Shown piece after piece: positions 45,230 through 52,963 of a stretch of 64,000 nt of DNA. Below the pieces are notes generated by a model. That model did not search any database, had not been told where the DNA came from, and was given only the letters and a program-made list of their open reading frames with translations. The DNA comes from Novosphingobium sp. Fuku2-ISO-50 (GTDB taxonomy: Bacteria > Pseudomonadota > Alphaproteobacteria > Sphingomonadales > Sphingomonadaceae): contig NZ_KQ954288.1 in the NCBI RefSeq assembly GCF_001519055.1, forward strand, positions 186,001 through 250,000. Reading direction: 5' to 3'. The translations under genes and the position numbers were made by a program. The stretch's first letter is position 1. The number at the start of each line of letters is the position of its first letter.

Positions 45230-45640
45230 ATGCACTCTTATCCATCCTTTCCCGTCGCCTCCTTGTTGGTGGCCGGCGGCGGCGCAGCCGGTTCATGGCT
45301 GCGCTTTGTCACCGGGCGCCTTTGGGCGATCGCCATCGGCCCGATCGCGGCCAGCGCGTTTCCCTGGTCCACCCTGACCGTCAACGTGCTCGGCTCGCTG
45401 GCCATGGGCCTGCTGGTCGGCTGGCTGGCGCGTCATGCAACCGGCGGCGAAAGCTGGCAATTGCTGCTGGGCGTCGGGCTGCTCGGCGGCTTCACCACCT
45501 TTTCCGCGTTCGCGCTGGAATTCACGCTGTTTGTCGAACGCGGCGCACCGGCGATGGGCATGATCTATGTCGCGCTGTCGCTGCTCGCCGGGATCGGCGC
45601 GCTGTTTGGCGGCCTGTTTGTGATGAGGGCCACAGCATGA
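45230..45640 (+). CDS. crcB: Fluoride exporter CrcB/Fluc
   Basis: 136 aa, four transmembrane helices. The Fluc hallmarks are present: GSWLRF near the N-terminus, TVNVLGSLAMG with the pore Asn, and GGFTTFSAFALE with the Phe-box and Na-binding turn. It forms a dual-topology dimeric fluoride channel. GGAG at 45221-45224 fixes the start. No fluoride riboswitch motif is seen upstream. Its stop overlaps the next start by four bases (ATGA). Confidence 0.94.
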   Translation: MHSYPSFPVASLLVAGGGAAGSWLRFVTGRLWAIAIGPIAASAFPWSTLTVNVLGSLAMGLLVGWLARHATGGESWQLLLGVGLLGGFTTFSAFALEFTLFVERGAPAMGMIYVALSLLAGIGALFGGLFVMRATA

Positions 45641-47040
45641 AGACGCCAGAAACCCCCGCGACCATAACCCCCGCGACCATAACCCCCGCGACCAAAACCC
45701 CCACCACCAAGCGGGCGTCCAAAGCCAGCGACGCCGTCCGCCAGTTCACCGTCCGCCCCGACGATAACGATGTGCGGCTCGATCGCTGGTTCAAGCGCCA
45801 CCTGCCCGAAGTCGGCTTTGCCACCGTGTCGCGCTGGGCGCGCACCGGGCAGATCCGGGTCGACGGCAAACGGGCCGATGTCGACACCCGCCTTGTCGCC
45901 GGGCAGACGCTGCGCGTCCCTCCCGGCGGATCGCTCACGCCCGGACCCGGCGGCGAACGCGCGCGCAAGCCGCTGACCGAGGAAGAAGTGGCGCAGGCCG
46001 AGGCCATGGTGCTGACGCAGGATCGCGCCGCGATCATTCTCAACAAGCCGCCGGGCCTCGCCACCCAGGGCGGCAGCGGCACATTCGTCCATGTCGACGG
46101 CCTGCTTGACGCCTATGCCGCCGAAAACGGCCCGCGACCGCGCCTCGTCCATCGGCTCGACAAGGATACCTCGGGCGTCTTGCTCGTCGCCCGCACGGCA
46201 GGCAGCGCGGCCTATTTCTCGCGCCATTTCGCCGGGCGCTCGGCGCGCAAGATCTATTGGGCGCTGGTCGTGGGCGTGCCCGATGTGCATGACGGCCTGA
46301 TCGAACTGCCCTTGTCGAAGCAGCCGGGCACCGGCGGCGAAAAGATGATGGTCGATGAAAGCGGCCAGGGCCTGACCGCGCGCACCCGCTATCGCGTGAT
46401 CGATCGCGCGGGCAACAGCACAGCCTGGGTCGAACTGCAACCGCTGACCGGGCGCACGCACCAGTTGCGCGTCCATATGGCCGCCATCGGCCACCCGATC
46501 GTCGGCGACGGCAAATATGGCGGGCAGGCCGCGTTCCTGACCGGATCGATCAGCCGCAAACTGCATCTCCATGCCCGCCGCCTGCTCATCCCGCACCCCG
46601 AAGGCGACTCGATCGACGTCACCGCGCCGCTGCCCGAGCATTTTGCAGCAAGCCTTGCGCAATTGGGCTTTACCGAATCCGAAGGCGATCTGCCGCTCGA
46701 AGCCCCCAAGGCAGACCCGCACACCGTCGAAAAGCGCGCCGCCCGCGCCCATTCGCGCGACCTGCGCCGAGACCGCAAGGGCGAACGACGCAGCCGCGGG
46801 GCCGAAGAGGCAAAGCCCAGAAAATCGGCAGGCAAGCCGACCCGCAAGCCTGTGGACAAAGCGGGGGACAAAGCTGGGGGCAAACCCGGCAGACGCCCTC
46901 CGGCAAAGGCGCCCGTGCGAACGGGAGCAAAGCCGGGGGCAAAGCCCGGCGGGCGCCCCCTGTCCAAACCGGCATCCAAACCGGCGACAAAGCCTGCGCG
47001 CCGTCCCGGCCCTCCGCCATCGCGACCGCCGCGCGGCTGA
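45637..47040 (+). CDS. RluC/RluD-family pseudouridine synthase with long basic tail
   Basis: 467 aa. Low-complexity N-terminus (Thr-Pro-Ala repeats), S4 RNA-binding domain (about 40-95, VRLDRWFKRHLPEVGF), catalytic domain with HRLDKDTSGVLLVAR (catalytic Asp) and GRTHQLRVHM. Residues about 370-467 are a Lys/Pro/Gly/Arg-rich tail of no family domain. It isomerises uridines in 23S rRNA; which site cannot be known. ATGA-coupled to crcB. The tail is shared in style by many sphingomonad RluC proteins. Confidence 0.9.
   Translation: MKTPETPATITPATITPATKTPTTKRASKASDAVRQFTVRPDDNDVRLDRWFKRHLPEVGFATVSRWARTGQIRVDGKRADVDTRLVAGQTLRVPPGGSLTPGPGGERARKPLTEEEVAQAEAMVLTQDRAAIILNKPPGLATQGGSGTFVHVDGLLDAYAAENGPRPRLVHRLDKDTSGVLLVARTAGSAAYFSRHFAGRSARKIYWALVVGVPDVHDGLIELPLSKQPGTGGEKMMVDESGQGLTARTRYRVIDRAGNSTAWVELQPLTGRTHQLRVHMAAIGHPIVGDGKYGGQAAFLTGSISRKLHLHARRLLIPHPEGDSIDVTAPLPEHFAASLAQLGFTESEGDLPLEAPKADPHTVEKRAARAHSRDLRRDRKGERRSRGAEEAKPRKSAGKPTRKPVDKAGDKAGGKPGRRPPAKAPVRTGAKPGAKPGGRPLSKPASKPATKPARRPGPPPSRPPRG
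45661..45705 (+). repeat. 15-bp tandem repeat (2 perfect plus 1 degenerate copy) at the start of the pseudouridine synthase gene
   Basis: ACCATAACCCCCGCG occurs at 45661-45675 and 45676-45690; ACCAAAACCCCCACC follows. In frame it encodes T-I-T-P-A twice, then T-K-T-P-T, in the disordered N-terminus. Confidence 0.9.
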
Positions 47041-47053
47041 AGGCTGATCGGCG

Positions 47054-47662
47054 ATGCATCCCAACCCCGCCTTTCGGCACGACGACCGCACGCTCCATAT
47101 GCGCCTGATCGGCGAAGTCGGCTTTGGCATGGCGTTTCTGACCACGCCCGATGGCCCGCGCGTGGCACACACCCCGCTGGTCCTGCGCGCAAATGGCCGG
47201 ATCGGCTTGCATCTGGCGCGCGGCAATGCCCTGACGCGCCATCTCGATGGCGCCAATGCGCTGATCGTCGTCAACGGGCCCGACGGCTATGTCTCGCCGC
47301 GCTGGTATGCCGATGCCGGGCAAGTGCCGACGTGGAACTATGTCGCGCTCGAATGCGAAGGGACCGTGCGCCGGCTCGACCGTGACGGGCTGATCGACGT
47401 GCTCGCCGCGCTATCGGCGAAAAACGAGGCCCGGCTCGAAGGCGCAGCCTGGACGATGGACAAAGTGCCGCCTGCCGCCTTGTCGCGGCTGCTCGATGCG
47501 ATCGTCGGATTCGAGATGGACGTTGCCGCCTGGCGCCCGACTTTCAAGCTGTCGCAAAACAAGCCCGCCGGGGAACGCGCCCGCGTGGCCGATGGGCTGG
47601 ACCAGGCGGGGTCGACAGCGCTTGCCGCGTTGATGCGCGCGCTGGTTTCCGGGGAGGACTGA
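47054..47662 (+). CDS. PaiB-family FMN-binding split-barrel protein
   Basis: 202 aa. Matches the PaiB fold by GEVGFGMAFLTT, RGNALTRHLDGANALIVVNG, YVSPRWYADAGQVPTWNYVA and FEMDVAAWRPTFKLSQNK. PaiB proteins were named as transcriptional regulators of protease synthesis in Bacillus, but most are probably FMN-binding proteins. It has no helix-turn-helix. The gene is two bases from the following HAD gene. Confidence 0.87.
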   Translation: MHPNPAFRHDDRTLHMRLIGEVGFGMAFLTTPDGPRVAHTPLVLRANGRIGLHLARGNALTRHLDGANALIVVNGPDGYVSPRWYADAGQVPTWNYVALECEGTVRRLDRDGLIDVLAALSAKNEARLEGAAWTMDKVPPAALSRLLDAIVGFEMDVAAWRPTFKLSQNKPAGERARVADGLDQAGSTALAALMRALVSGED

Positions 47663-47664
47663 GC

Positions 47665-48324
47665 GTGCGTCTGGCCATTTTCGATTGTGACGGCACTCTG
47701 GTCGACAGCCAGGCCGATATTGCGCTGGCGATGGAGGCCGCGTTTGCCGCGCATGCCCTGATCGCGCCGCCACGCGCCGACATTCGCCGCATCGTCGGCC
47801 TGTCGCTGGGCGAAGCGATCCGCCAACTCGCCCCGGAAATCGATAGTGAAACGGCCGCCTCGCTGGTCGCGGGATACAAGGACGCATTCCGCGCGCGCCG
47901 TGCCGCAGGTGTCGTCGAGGAGCCGCTGTATGATGGAATTGCCGCGCTGGTGGCCGATCTCGATACGTCCGGCTGGCTGCTCGGCGTGGCCACGGGCAAG
48001 AGCGACCGGGGCCTGGCGCATTGCCTCGAACGCCACGGGCTGACGGGACATTTCGTCACTTTGCAGACTGCCGACCGCCATCCGTCAAAGCCCGATCCGG
48101 CGATGATCGAGGCCTGCCTCGATGCGACCGGCGCCGATCCGGCGCAGACGGTGATGATCGGCGACACCGCCTTCGACATGGCCATGGCGGTCAATGCCGG
48201 CGTGCACGTGATCGGAGTCGACTGGGGCTATCATCATCCCGAAGAGCTTGTCGCCGCAGGGGCCGAAGCCGTGGCCGGATCGGTGGACGAGTTGCGCCTC
48301 CTGCTGCGCGGTCTTGAAGCATGA
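47665..48324 (+). CDS. HAD-superfamily phosphatase (phosphoglycolate-phosphatase-like)
   Basis: 219 aa with a GTG start and GGGGAGG upstream. HAD motifs: DCDGTLVDS (nucleophile and acid Asp), VATGKSDRG, the Lys in HPSKPDP, and GDTAFDMAMAVNAG. A cap domain between motifs I and II fits small-molecule phosphatases. The usual substrate in this branch is 2-phosphoglycolate, but that is inferred. ATGA overlap with the next gene. Confidence 0.9.
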   Translation: MRLAIFDCDGTLVDSQADIALAMEAAFAAHALIAPPRADIRRIVGLSLGEAIRQLAPEIDSETAASLVAGYKDAFRARRAAGVVEEPLYDGIAALVADLDTSGWLLGVATGKSDRGLAHCLERHGLTGHFVTLQTADRHPSKPDPAMIEACLDATGADPAQTVMIGDTAFDMAMAVNAGVHVIGVDWGYHHPEELVAAGAEAVAGSVDELRLLLRGLEA

Positions 48325-48539
48325 GCCGCGATCCCGCCCTGCCCCGTTTCGCGATCCTGCAAGTCGCGCGCCTTGGCGGGGCGGCGCTCGCGCTGTTGGG
48401 CGTGGTGATTCTCAGCCATGGCCAGCCCGCGCTGGCGCATGTTCCCGATGCGCTGGGCGATGTATTGATCGTTGCGGGCGCGATCGGTTTCTTTGCCGTA
48501 CCGCTGATCCTGGCGCGCAAGTGGAAAGGCCGGGCATGA
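48321..48539 (+). CDS. Small two-helix membrane protein, 72 aa
   Basis: Two predicted transmembrane helices (about 14-31, GGAALALLGVVILSHGQ, and 45-63, VLIVAGAIGFFAVPLILA) joined by a short loop, ending in a basic tail. Unknown function. It is coupled by ATGA overlaps both upstream (HAD gene) and downstream (ATP12-type gene), so it is a real member of the operon. Small membrane proteins next to atp12 are seen in relatives as far as I recall. Confidence 0.8.
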   Translation: MSRDPALPRFAILQVARLGGAALALLGVVILSHGQPALAHVPDALGDVLIVAGAIGFFAVPLILARKWKGRA

Positions 48540-49246
48540 AACGGTTTTATCGTGACGTCGCGGTTGAGGCGACGGACGGCGGCTTTCGCATCCTGCTCGA
48601 CGGACCAGCGATCAAGACACAGGCGATCAAGACACAGGGCGGGCGCGCGCAGATCGTGCCGACGCGGGCGCTGGCCACGGCGATGGCCGCCGAATGGGCA
48701 GAGCAAGGCGAAACGATCGACACCGCGCGCTTCGTGTTTCGCGACATGGCCGACTATGCGATCGATGTCGTCGCGCCCGATCCGGCCGCGACCATCGCCG
48801 CGCTGGTGGGCTACGCCGGGACCGACACGCTGTGCTATCGCGCATTCCCCGACGAACCGATCGCCCCGCGCCAGTTTGCGCAATGGGAACCTTTGGTCGA
48901 AGACGCCGAGGCACGTTTTTCCGTACGCTTTGTCCGCGTCGCCGGGGTCATGCCCCGCCCGCAGCCGACCGAGACGATCGCCACGCTTGCCGCGCACCTC
49001 GACCGTCATGATACGTTCACGCTCGCCGCACTGCGAAACCTCGCCGGCCTTGCCGCGTCGCTGATTGTCGGGCTGGCCGCGCTCGAACCCGATGCGCCGG
49101 TCGAAGCCTTGTGGGATGCGGCCCATCTCGAAGAGCACTGGCAGGCCGAATTGTGGGGCAAGGACGCCGAAGCCGAAGCCCGCAGCGCCCGTCGCCGCGC
49201 CGATTTCCTCGCCGCCGCCCGGTTTGCCGCGCTCGCGAAAAGCTAG
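48536..49246 (+). CDS. ATP12-family F1-ATPase assembly chaperone
   Basis: 236 aa. Family blocks: MKRFYRDVAVEATDGGFRI, LATAMAAEWAEQGETID, CYRAFPDEPIAPRQFAQWEP and LAALRNLAGLAASLIVGLAAL. In mitochondria and alphaproteobacteria ATP12 protects the F1 alpha subunit before assembly. Codons 25-34 contain a perfect 15-bp duplication (A-I-K-T-Q twice) in the surface loop after LDG. Its TAG stop lies inside the left arm of an inverted-repeat element (49243-49317). Confidence 0.92.
   Translation: MKRFYRDVAVEATDGGFRILLDGPAIKTQAIKTQGGRAQIVPTRALATAMAAEWAEQGETIDTARFVFRDMADYAIDVVAPDPAATIAALVGYAGTDTLCYRAFPDEPIAPRQFAQWEPLVEDAEARFSVRFVRVAGVMPRPQPTETIATLAAHLDRHDTFTLAALRNLAGLAASLIVGLAALEPDAPVEALWDAAHLEEHWQAELWGKDAEAEARSARRRADFLAAARFAALAKS
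48608..48637 (+). repeat. Perfect 15-bp tandem duplication in the ATP12-type gene
   Basis: GCGATCAAGACACAG at 48608-48622 is repeated exactly at 48623-48637. In frame it encodes A-I-K-T-Q twice; the family normally has one short PVKTPA-like segment there. Confidence 0.9.
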
Positions 49247-49317
49247 TGGTCCGATTCTGACATTTGCTACCATGCTATCTGGATGGCGGGATGCAAATGT
49301 CAAAAACAATCCACTAG
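49243..49317. repeat. Imperfect inverted-repeat element at convergent gene ends
   Basis: Arms 49243-49267 and 49293-49317 are 25 bases and match as reverse complements at 20 of 25 positions (conserved ends CTAGTGG and inner TGACATTTGC), separated by 25 bases. Its CTAG ends contain the TAG stop of the ATP12-type gene on the plus strand and the TAG stop of the auxiliary lipoprotein gene on the minus strand. Confidence 0.8.
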
Positions 49318-49919
49318 GCCATCCACTCGGCAACGGCGTGGGCCACCTGATTGGCGGCCTGATTGAGCGCTGGGCCGACTTTGGCGACATCGGCATCGAG
49401 ATGGTCGATCTCGGCCTCGAAGCGGCGCGTCTGGGTCGTGCCGTCGGGCAACTGGCGCGTGGCATCGAAACGGACGATCGCCGCGCGGGAATGCGCGTCA
49501 TAGCCGAAATCGATCAACCGCCCCGACAGGATCGGGCCGTGAGAGGCGGCATCGCCTTCGACCACCAGACGATTGCCGCGCGCCCGCAGCGTTTCGGCGA
49601 GCAAGTGCTGAAACAGCCGCGCCGGGCGCTCGACCCATTGCGCATTCCTGAGATAGGCAACACGCGCGGCATCGATCGTCACCGGAACGCGCAAGACCGC
49701 CAGCTTGGCCGCCGTTTCCGGCTCCATCACGCTGAGCGCAGTGCCGGCCGGTCCGCTGGTGGTGCTGCCGTCGACCGGCGCGCTCGTCGCGGTCAGAGTC
49801 AGGAGCGCGGGCGGCGTCTTGGCATTGCCAAGGCCGAGATTGATACACCCGCCCAGCGCCGGGATCAGCAATAGCGGTGCGAAAACGGCCTTGCGCATGG
49901 CGTGTGCCCTCATGATCAT
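49314..49919 (-). CDS. ABC-type transport auxiliary lipoprotein (Mla/Pqi system)
   Basis: 201 aa. Signal peptide with lipobox LGGC (Cys at about residue 25) and an ABC_trans_aux domain of the PqiC/YmbA kind, seen in LAVLRVPVTIDAARVAYL, RPARLFQHLLAETLRARG and LSGRLIDFGYD. Probably an outer-membrane or periplasmic partner of the MCE protein. It overlaps the MCE gene by one base (TGATG). The stop is inside a repeat arm. Confidence 0.85.
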   Translation of the reverse strand: MIMRAHAMRKAVFAPLLLIPALGGCINLGLGNAKTPPALLTLTATSAPVDGSTTSGPAGTALSVMEPETAAKLAVLRVPVTIDAARVAYLRNAQWVERPARLFQHLLAETLRARGNRLVVEGDAASHGPILSGRLIDFGYDAHSRAAIVRFDATRQLPDGTTQTRRFEAEIDHLDADVAKVGPALNQAANQVAHAVAEWMA

Positions 49920-50857
49920 CAATGCTTGTAATCCGGCAATTGCGGCCCGCCGATCAGCGTGCCCAGCCCACGATCCTTCATCTGGTCCGTCAGGTCGCGC
50001 AAGGCATGCGTGGTGACCTGAAGATCGCGGATCGTGCTTTCGGCGGCGGGCAACGTGCGTTCGTTGAGCTGGCGCACGCCGGGCCGCGCCTCTTCGAGCA
50101 CGGATTGGAGCGAAGCCGCCGCCGCGCCTGCCGATTTGAGCGTATCGTGCATCTGGCGGATCAGCCCCTTGTGATCGTCATTGAGCGCAGCATTGGCCGA
50201 ATCCGACAGCTTTTCAAAACTGGCCAGCGTATAATTGGCCTGGCGGATAGTGTTCTGCAATTCGTCCAGCGTCGCCTTTACATCAGGCGCCGTCGTGGCA
50301 AGGCTGGCGCTCAACCGGTCGGTATTGGCCAGAATGTTCGAAAAGGCCTTTTGGTTCTTGTCCGACAGCACGAGCGAAAGCCGGTCGGTCAGATTGGTCA
50401 GCCGTTCGAGCAGGACCGGCGCGCTCGTCAAAAGCTCGCCCAGACCGCTACGCTTGGTCGGGATCTCGGGCACGCCTGCCGGGCCCGGATCGGTGATCGG
50501 CGGCGCGCCCTTGATCGCGCCCGACAGCTGGATCGTGGTCACCCCGGTAAAGCTGCCCTGAAGGCTGGCGGTCGTGCCGACGAGGATCGGCACGCTCTTG
50601 TTGACCGTGATCCGCACGCGCACGAATTCGGGGTCTTTTTCCCACAGCGCAATCTGCGACACTTGCCCGACCGGAACCCCGGAAAACGACACGCTCGACC
50701 CTTTGGTCACACCATCGACCGACTGCTTGAAAAAGATGTCATAGCGGTTCTGTTCGGGATGATTGAGCCGGGCAATCCACACAATGAGCAGCGCGGCGCC
50801 GATCAGCAGGACGAGCGTAACCGCCCCGACCCAGATGTAGTTTGCGCGCGTTTCCAT
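49919..50857 (-). CDS. mlaD: MCE-family lipid-binding protein (MlaD)
   Basis: 312 aa. N-terminal transmembrane helix (about 8-27), MCE domain (about 38-120, RYDIFFKQSVDGVTKGSSVSF) and a C-terminal helical region to about 300. MCE rings carry phospholipid between the membranes. Single-MCE protein, larger than E. coli MlaD (183 aa) and closer to the longer alphaproteobacterial form. Upstream gene is the ATPase with 18 bases spacing. Confidence 0.9.
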   Translation of the reverse strand: METRANYIWVGAVTLVLLIGAALLIVWIARLNHPEQNRYDIFFKQSVDGVTKGSSVSFSGVPVGQVSQIALWEKDPEFVRVRITVNKSVPILVGTTASLQGSFTGVTTIQLSGAIKGAPPITDPGPAGVPEIPTKRSGLGELLTSAPVLLERLTNLTDRLSLVLSDKNQKAFSNILANTDRLSASLATTAPDVKATLDELQNTIRQANYTLASFEKLSDSANAALNDDHKGLIRQMHDTLKSAGAAAASLQSVLEEARPGVRQLNERTLPAAESTIRDLQVTTHALRDLTDQMKDRGLGTLIGGPQLPDYKH

Positions 50858-50875
50858 GGTCGTGCCGATTCCTTC

Positions 50876-51763
50876 CTAGGCTCGCTCTGCCGAAACGGCC
50901 GTATCTGCCATACCGTGGTCCGCAACATGAGCCGCCATCGCCGCGCGCCCGCGCGGCCCGCTGAAATATTCCTGAATCCACGGATGATCGAGCGCAAGCA
51001 ATTCGGGGATCGTGCCGACCGCGATCACCCGCTTGTCCGCGATCACCGCCACGCGGTCGCAGATTTCGTGCAGCGTGTCGAGGTCGTGGGTAATCAGAAA
51101 CACGGTCAGCCCGAGCGTGTGCTGCAATCCGAGGATCAACTGATCGAATGCCGCCGCGCCGATCGGGTCGAGCCCGGCGGTCGGTTCGTCGAGAAACAGC
51201 AGTTCCGGATCGAGCGCCAGCGCGCGGGCAAGACCGGCGCGCTTGCGCATCCCGCCCGACAGTTCCGAGGGGAATTTCGCCCCCGCTTCGTCCGACAGCC
51301 CGGTCAGCAGGACTTTGTACCGCGCGATCTCGGACAACAGATCGTCGCCGATGTCCGGATAGAATTCGCGCAAGGGCACTTCGACGTTTTCCCCCACGCT
51401 CAGCGTCGAAAACAGCGCGCCGCCCTGGAACAGCACGCCCCAGCGGCTGCGGATGGAAATGTCGGCGTCGACACGCGCCTCGGTAATCGATTGGCCGAGC
51501 ACCTCGATGCTCCCGGATTCGGGTATTTGCAGCCCGATGATCGCGCGCATCAGCACCGATTTGCCCGTACCCGAGCCGCCCACGACACCCAGAATTTCGC
51601 CGCGCCGGACATCGAGATCGAGATTTTCGTGCACGACATGTGTGCCGAACGCGTTGCACAAATCGCGCACCCGAATGGCGAATTCCCCCGCATCGGTCGA
51701 ACCGGCTGCGGGCGCGATTGCCGTATCGGCAGCCGGAGCACCGGATGGATCGCTCTCGCTCAT
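50876..51763 (-). CDS. mlaF: Mla-type ABC transporter ATP-binding protein
   Basis: 295 aa. Walker A GGSGTGKSVLM, ABC signature LSGGMRKRAGLARA, Walker B LLFLDEPTAGLDP, His in ITHDLDT. The N-terminal 25 residues are Ala/Pro/Asp-rich. It powers the MlaE permease. Start overlaps the mlaE stop by four bases (ATGA). The HPWIQEYFSGPRG stretch near the C-terminus is typical of MlaF. Confidence 0.94.
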   Translation of the reverse strand: MSESDPSGAPAADTAIAPAAGSTDAGEFAIRVRDLCNAFGTHVVHENLDLDVRRGEILGVVGGSGTGKSVLMRAIIGLQIPESGSIEVLGQSITEARVDADISIRSRWGVLFQGGALFSTLSVGENVEVPLREFYPDIGDDLLSEIARYKVLLTGLSDEAGAKFPSELSGGMRKRAGLARALALDPELLFLDEPTAGLDPIGAAAFDQLILGLQHTLGLTVFLITHDLDTLHEICDRVAVIADKRVIAVGTIPELLALDHPWIQEYFSGPRGRAAMAAHVADHGMADTAVSAERA

Positions 51764-52872
51764 CCCCAGTTGATCTCGGTAAAGAACACCGCGAAAAAGG
51801 CGTCGAGCACGATCACGGTAAAGATGGCCAGAACCACTGCGGCTGTGGTGCGCTTGCCCACTTCTTCGGAATTGTCCCTGACCTGCATCCCCTGGTAACA
51901 GCCCGCCAGCGCAACGATCAGGCCAAACACCGGCCCCTTGACCACCGCGACCCACACGTCATGGATCGGAACCACTTCGCGGATGCGCAAGAGAAAGCTG
52001 AAAAAGGGAATACCCAGCGCAAATTGCGACAGAAAGGCGCCGCCGATGATCGCAACCACCGCCGCATAAACCCCCAGCAAGGGCATCATCAAGACCGTTG
52101 CCATGACACGCGGCAAGACCAGCACTTCCATCGGCGCGACCCCGATGGTGCGCATCGCATCGACTTCTTCGGTCAGCTTCATCGTGCCGATTTCAGCGGC
52201 AAAGGCCGATCCCGACCGGCCCGCGACCATGATCGCGGTCATCAGGATCCCCAGTTCGCGCATCGAGATCCGCCCGACCAGATTGACGGTATAGATCTCC
52301 GCCCCAAACTGGCGCAGCTGCTCCGCGCCTTGCTGGGCAATGACGATGCCGACCAGAAAGCTCATCAAGCCGATGATGGCGAGCGAATTGACCCCGACCA
52401 ACTCCATCTGGTGAACCAGCGCACGATAGCGAAAACGCGCAGGGTGAAGCAGCAACCCGCCTGCTGCGAGTATCATCTGCCCGACAAAACTCAGCACCGC
52501 GACGGAGCCGAATGCCATACCGATCACGGCTTCGCCGACTTTGTCGGGCACGCGCAACCAGACCGGCAGCCGCGAAGGCGCTTGCATCGGGCTGTCGGCA
52601 TCGACCTGGCGAAGCGCCTCGATCAACCGCGTTGCCGCATCGTCGGCATGGACGATCGTCGCCCCGGTCTCCTGCGAGATCCGACAGCAGATCCAGGCGC
52701 CGACCGTGTCGATCCCCGTGATTCCCGCCAGATCGATATGCGCAATCGGCGTGGTGATCGTGCGCAGCCGCCGATCGAGCGGCCCGAGCGTGGAAACCAG
52801 CATCGCCCCGGTAAACACCAGCGTGTCGCCGGTCTCGCCGGGGATCAAGGTGAAATCGGGAACTTGCGTCAT
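51760..52872 (-). CDS. mlaE: Mla-type permease with N-terminal STAS-like domain
   Basis: 370 aa. The first about 110 residues resemble a STAS fold ([17 protein letters not shown]), fused to a MlaE permease (about 130-365, [43 protein letters not shown]). In E. coli the STAS protein MlaB is separate; here it is fused. First gene of the mlaEFD-auxiliary operon. Divergent from valS with 91 bases between starts. Confidence 0.92.
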   Translation of the reverse strand: MTQVPDFTLIPGETGDTLVFTGAMLVSTLGPLDRRLRTITTPIAHIDLAGITGIDTVGAWICCRISQETGATIVHADDAATRLIEALRQVDADSPMQAPSRLPVWLRVPDKVGEAVIGMAFGSVAVLSFVGQMILAAGGLLLHPARFRYRALVHQMELVGVNSLAIIGLMSFLVGIVIAQQGAEQLRQFGAEIYTVNLVGRISMRELGILMTAIMVAGRSGSAFAAEIGTMKLTEEVDAMRTIGVAPMEVLVLPRVMATVLMMPLLGVYAAVVAIIGGAFLSQFALGIPFFSFLLRIREVVPIHDVWVAVVKGPVFGLIVALAGCYQGMQVRDNSEEVGKRTTAAVVLAIFTVIVLDAFFAVFFTEINWG

Positions 52873-52963
52873 CGCGCTGCTTCATGCGGGAAATCATGGT
52901 GTTGGGCAAGCGCCTCCAACCAAGGTTGCAGATGCGGCCCGGGGATGGCAAGGCACTGCGGTC

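Noticed and set aside
52873..52963. T-box or other leader regulator of valS
   Set aside because: Only 91 bases separate the divergent starts and no specifier loop or T-box sequence is seen.
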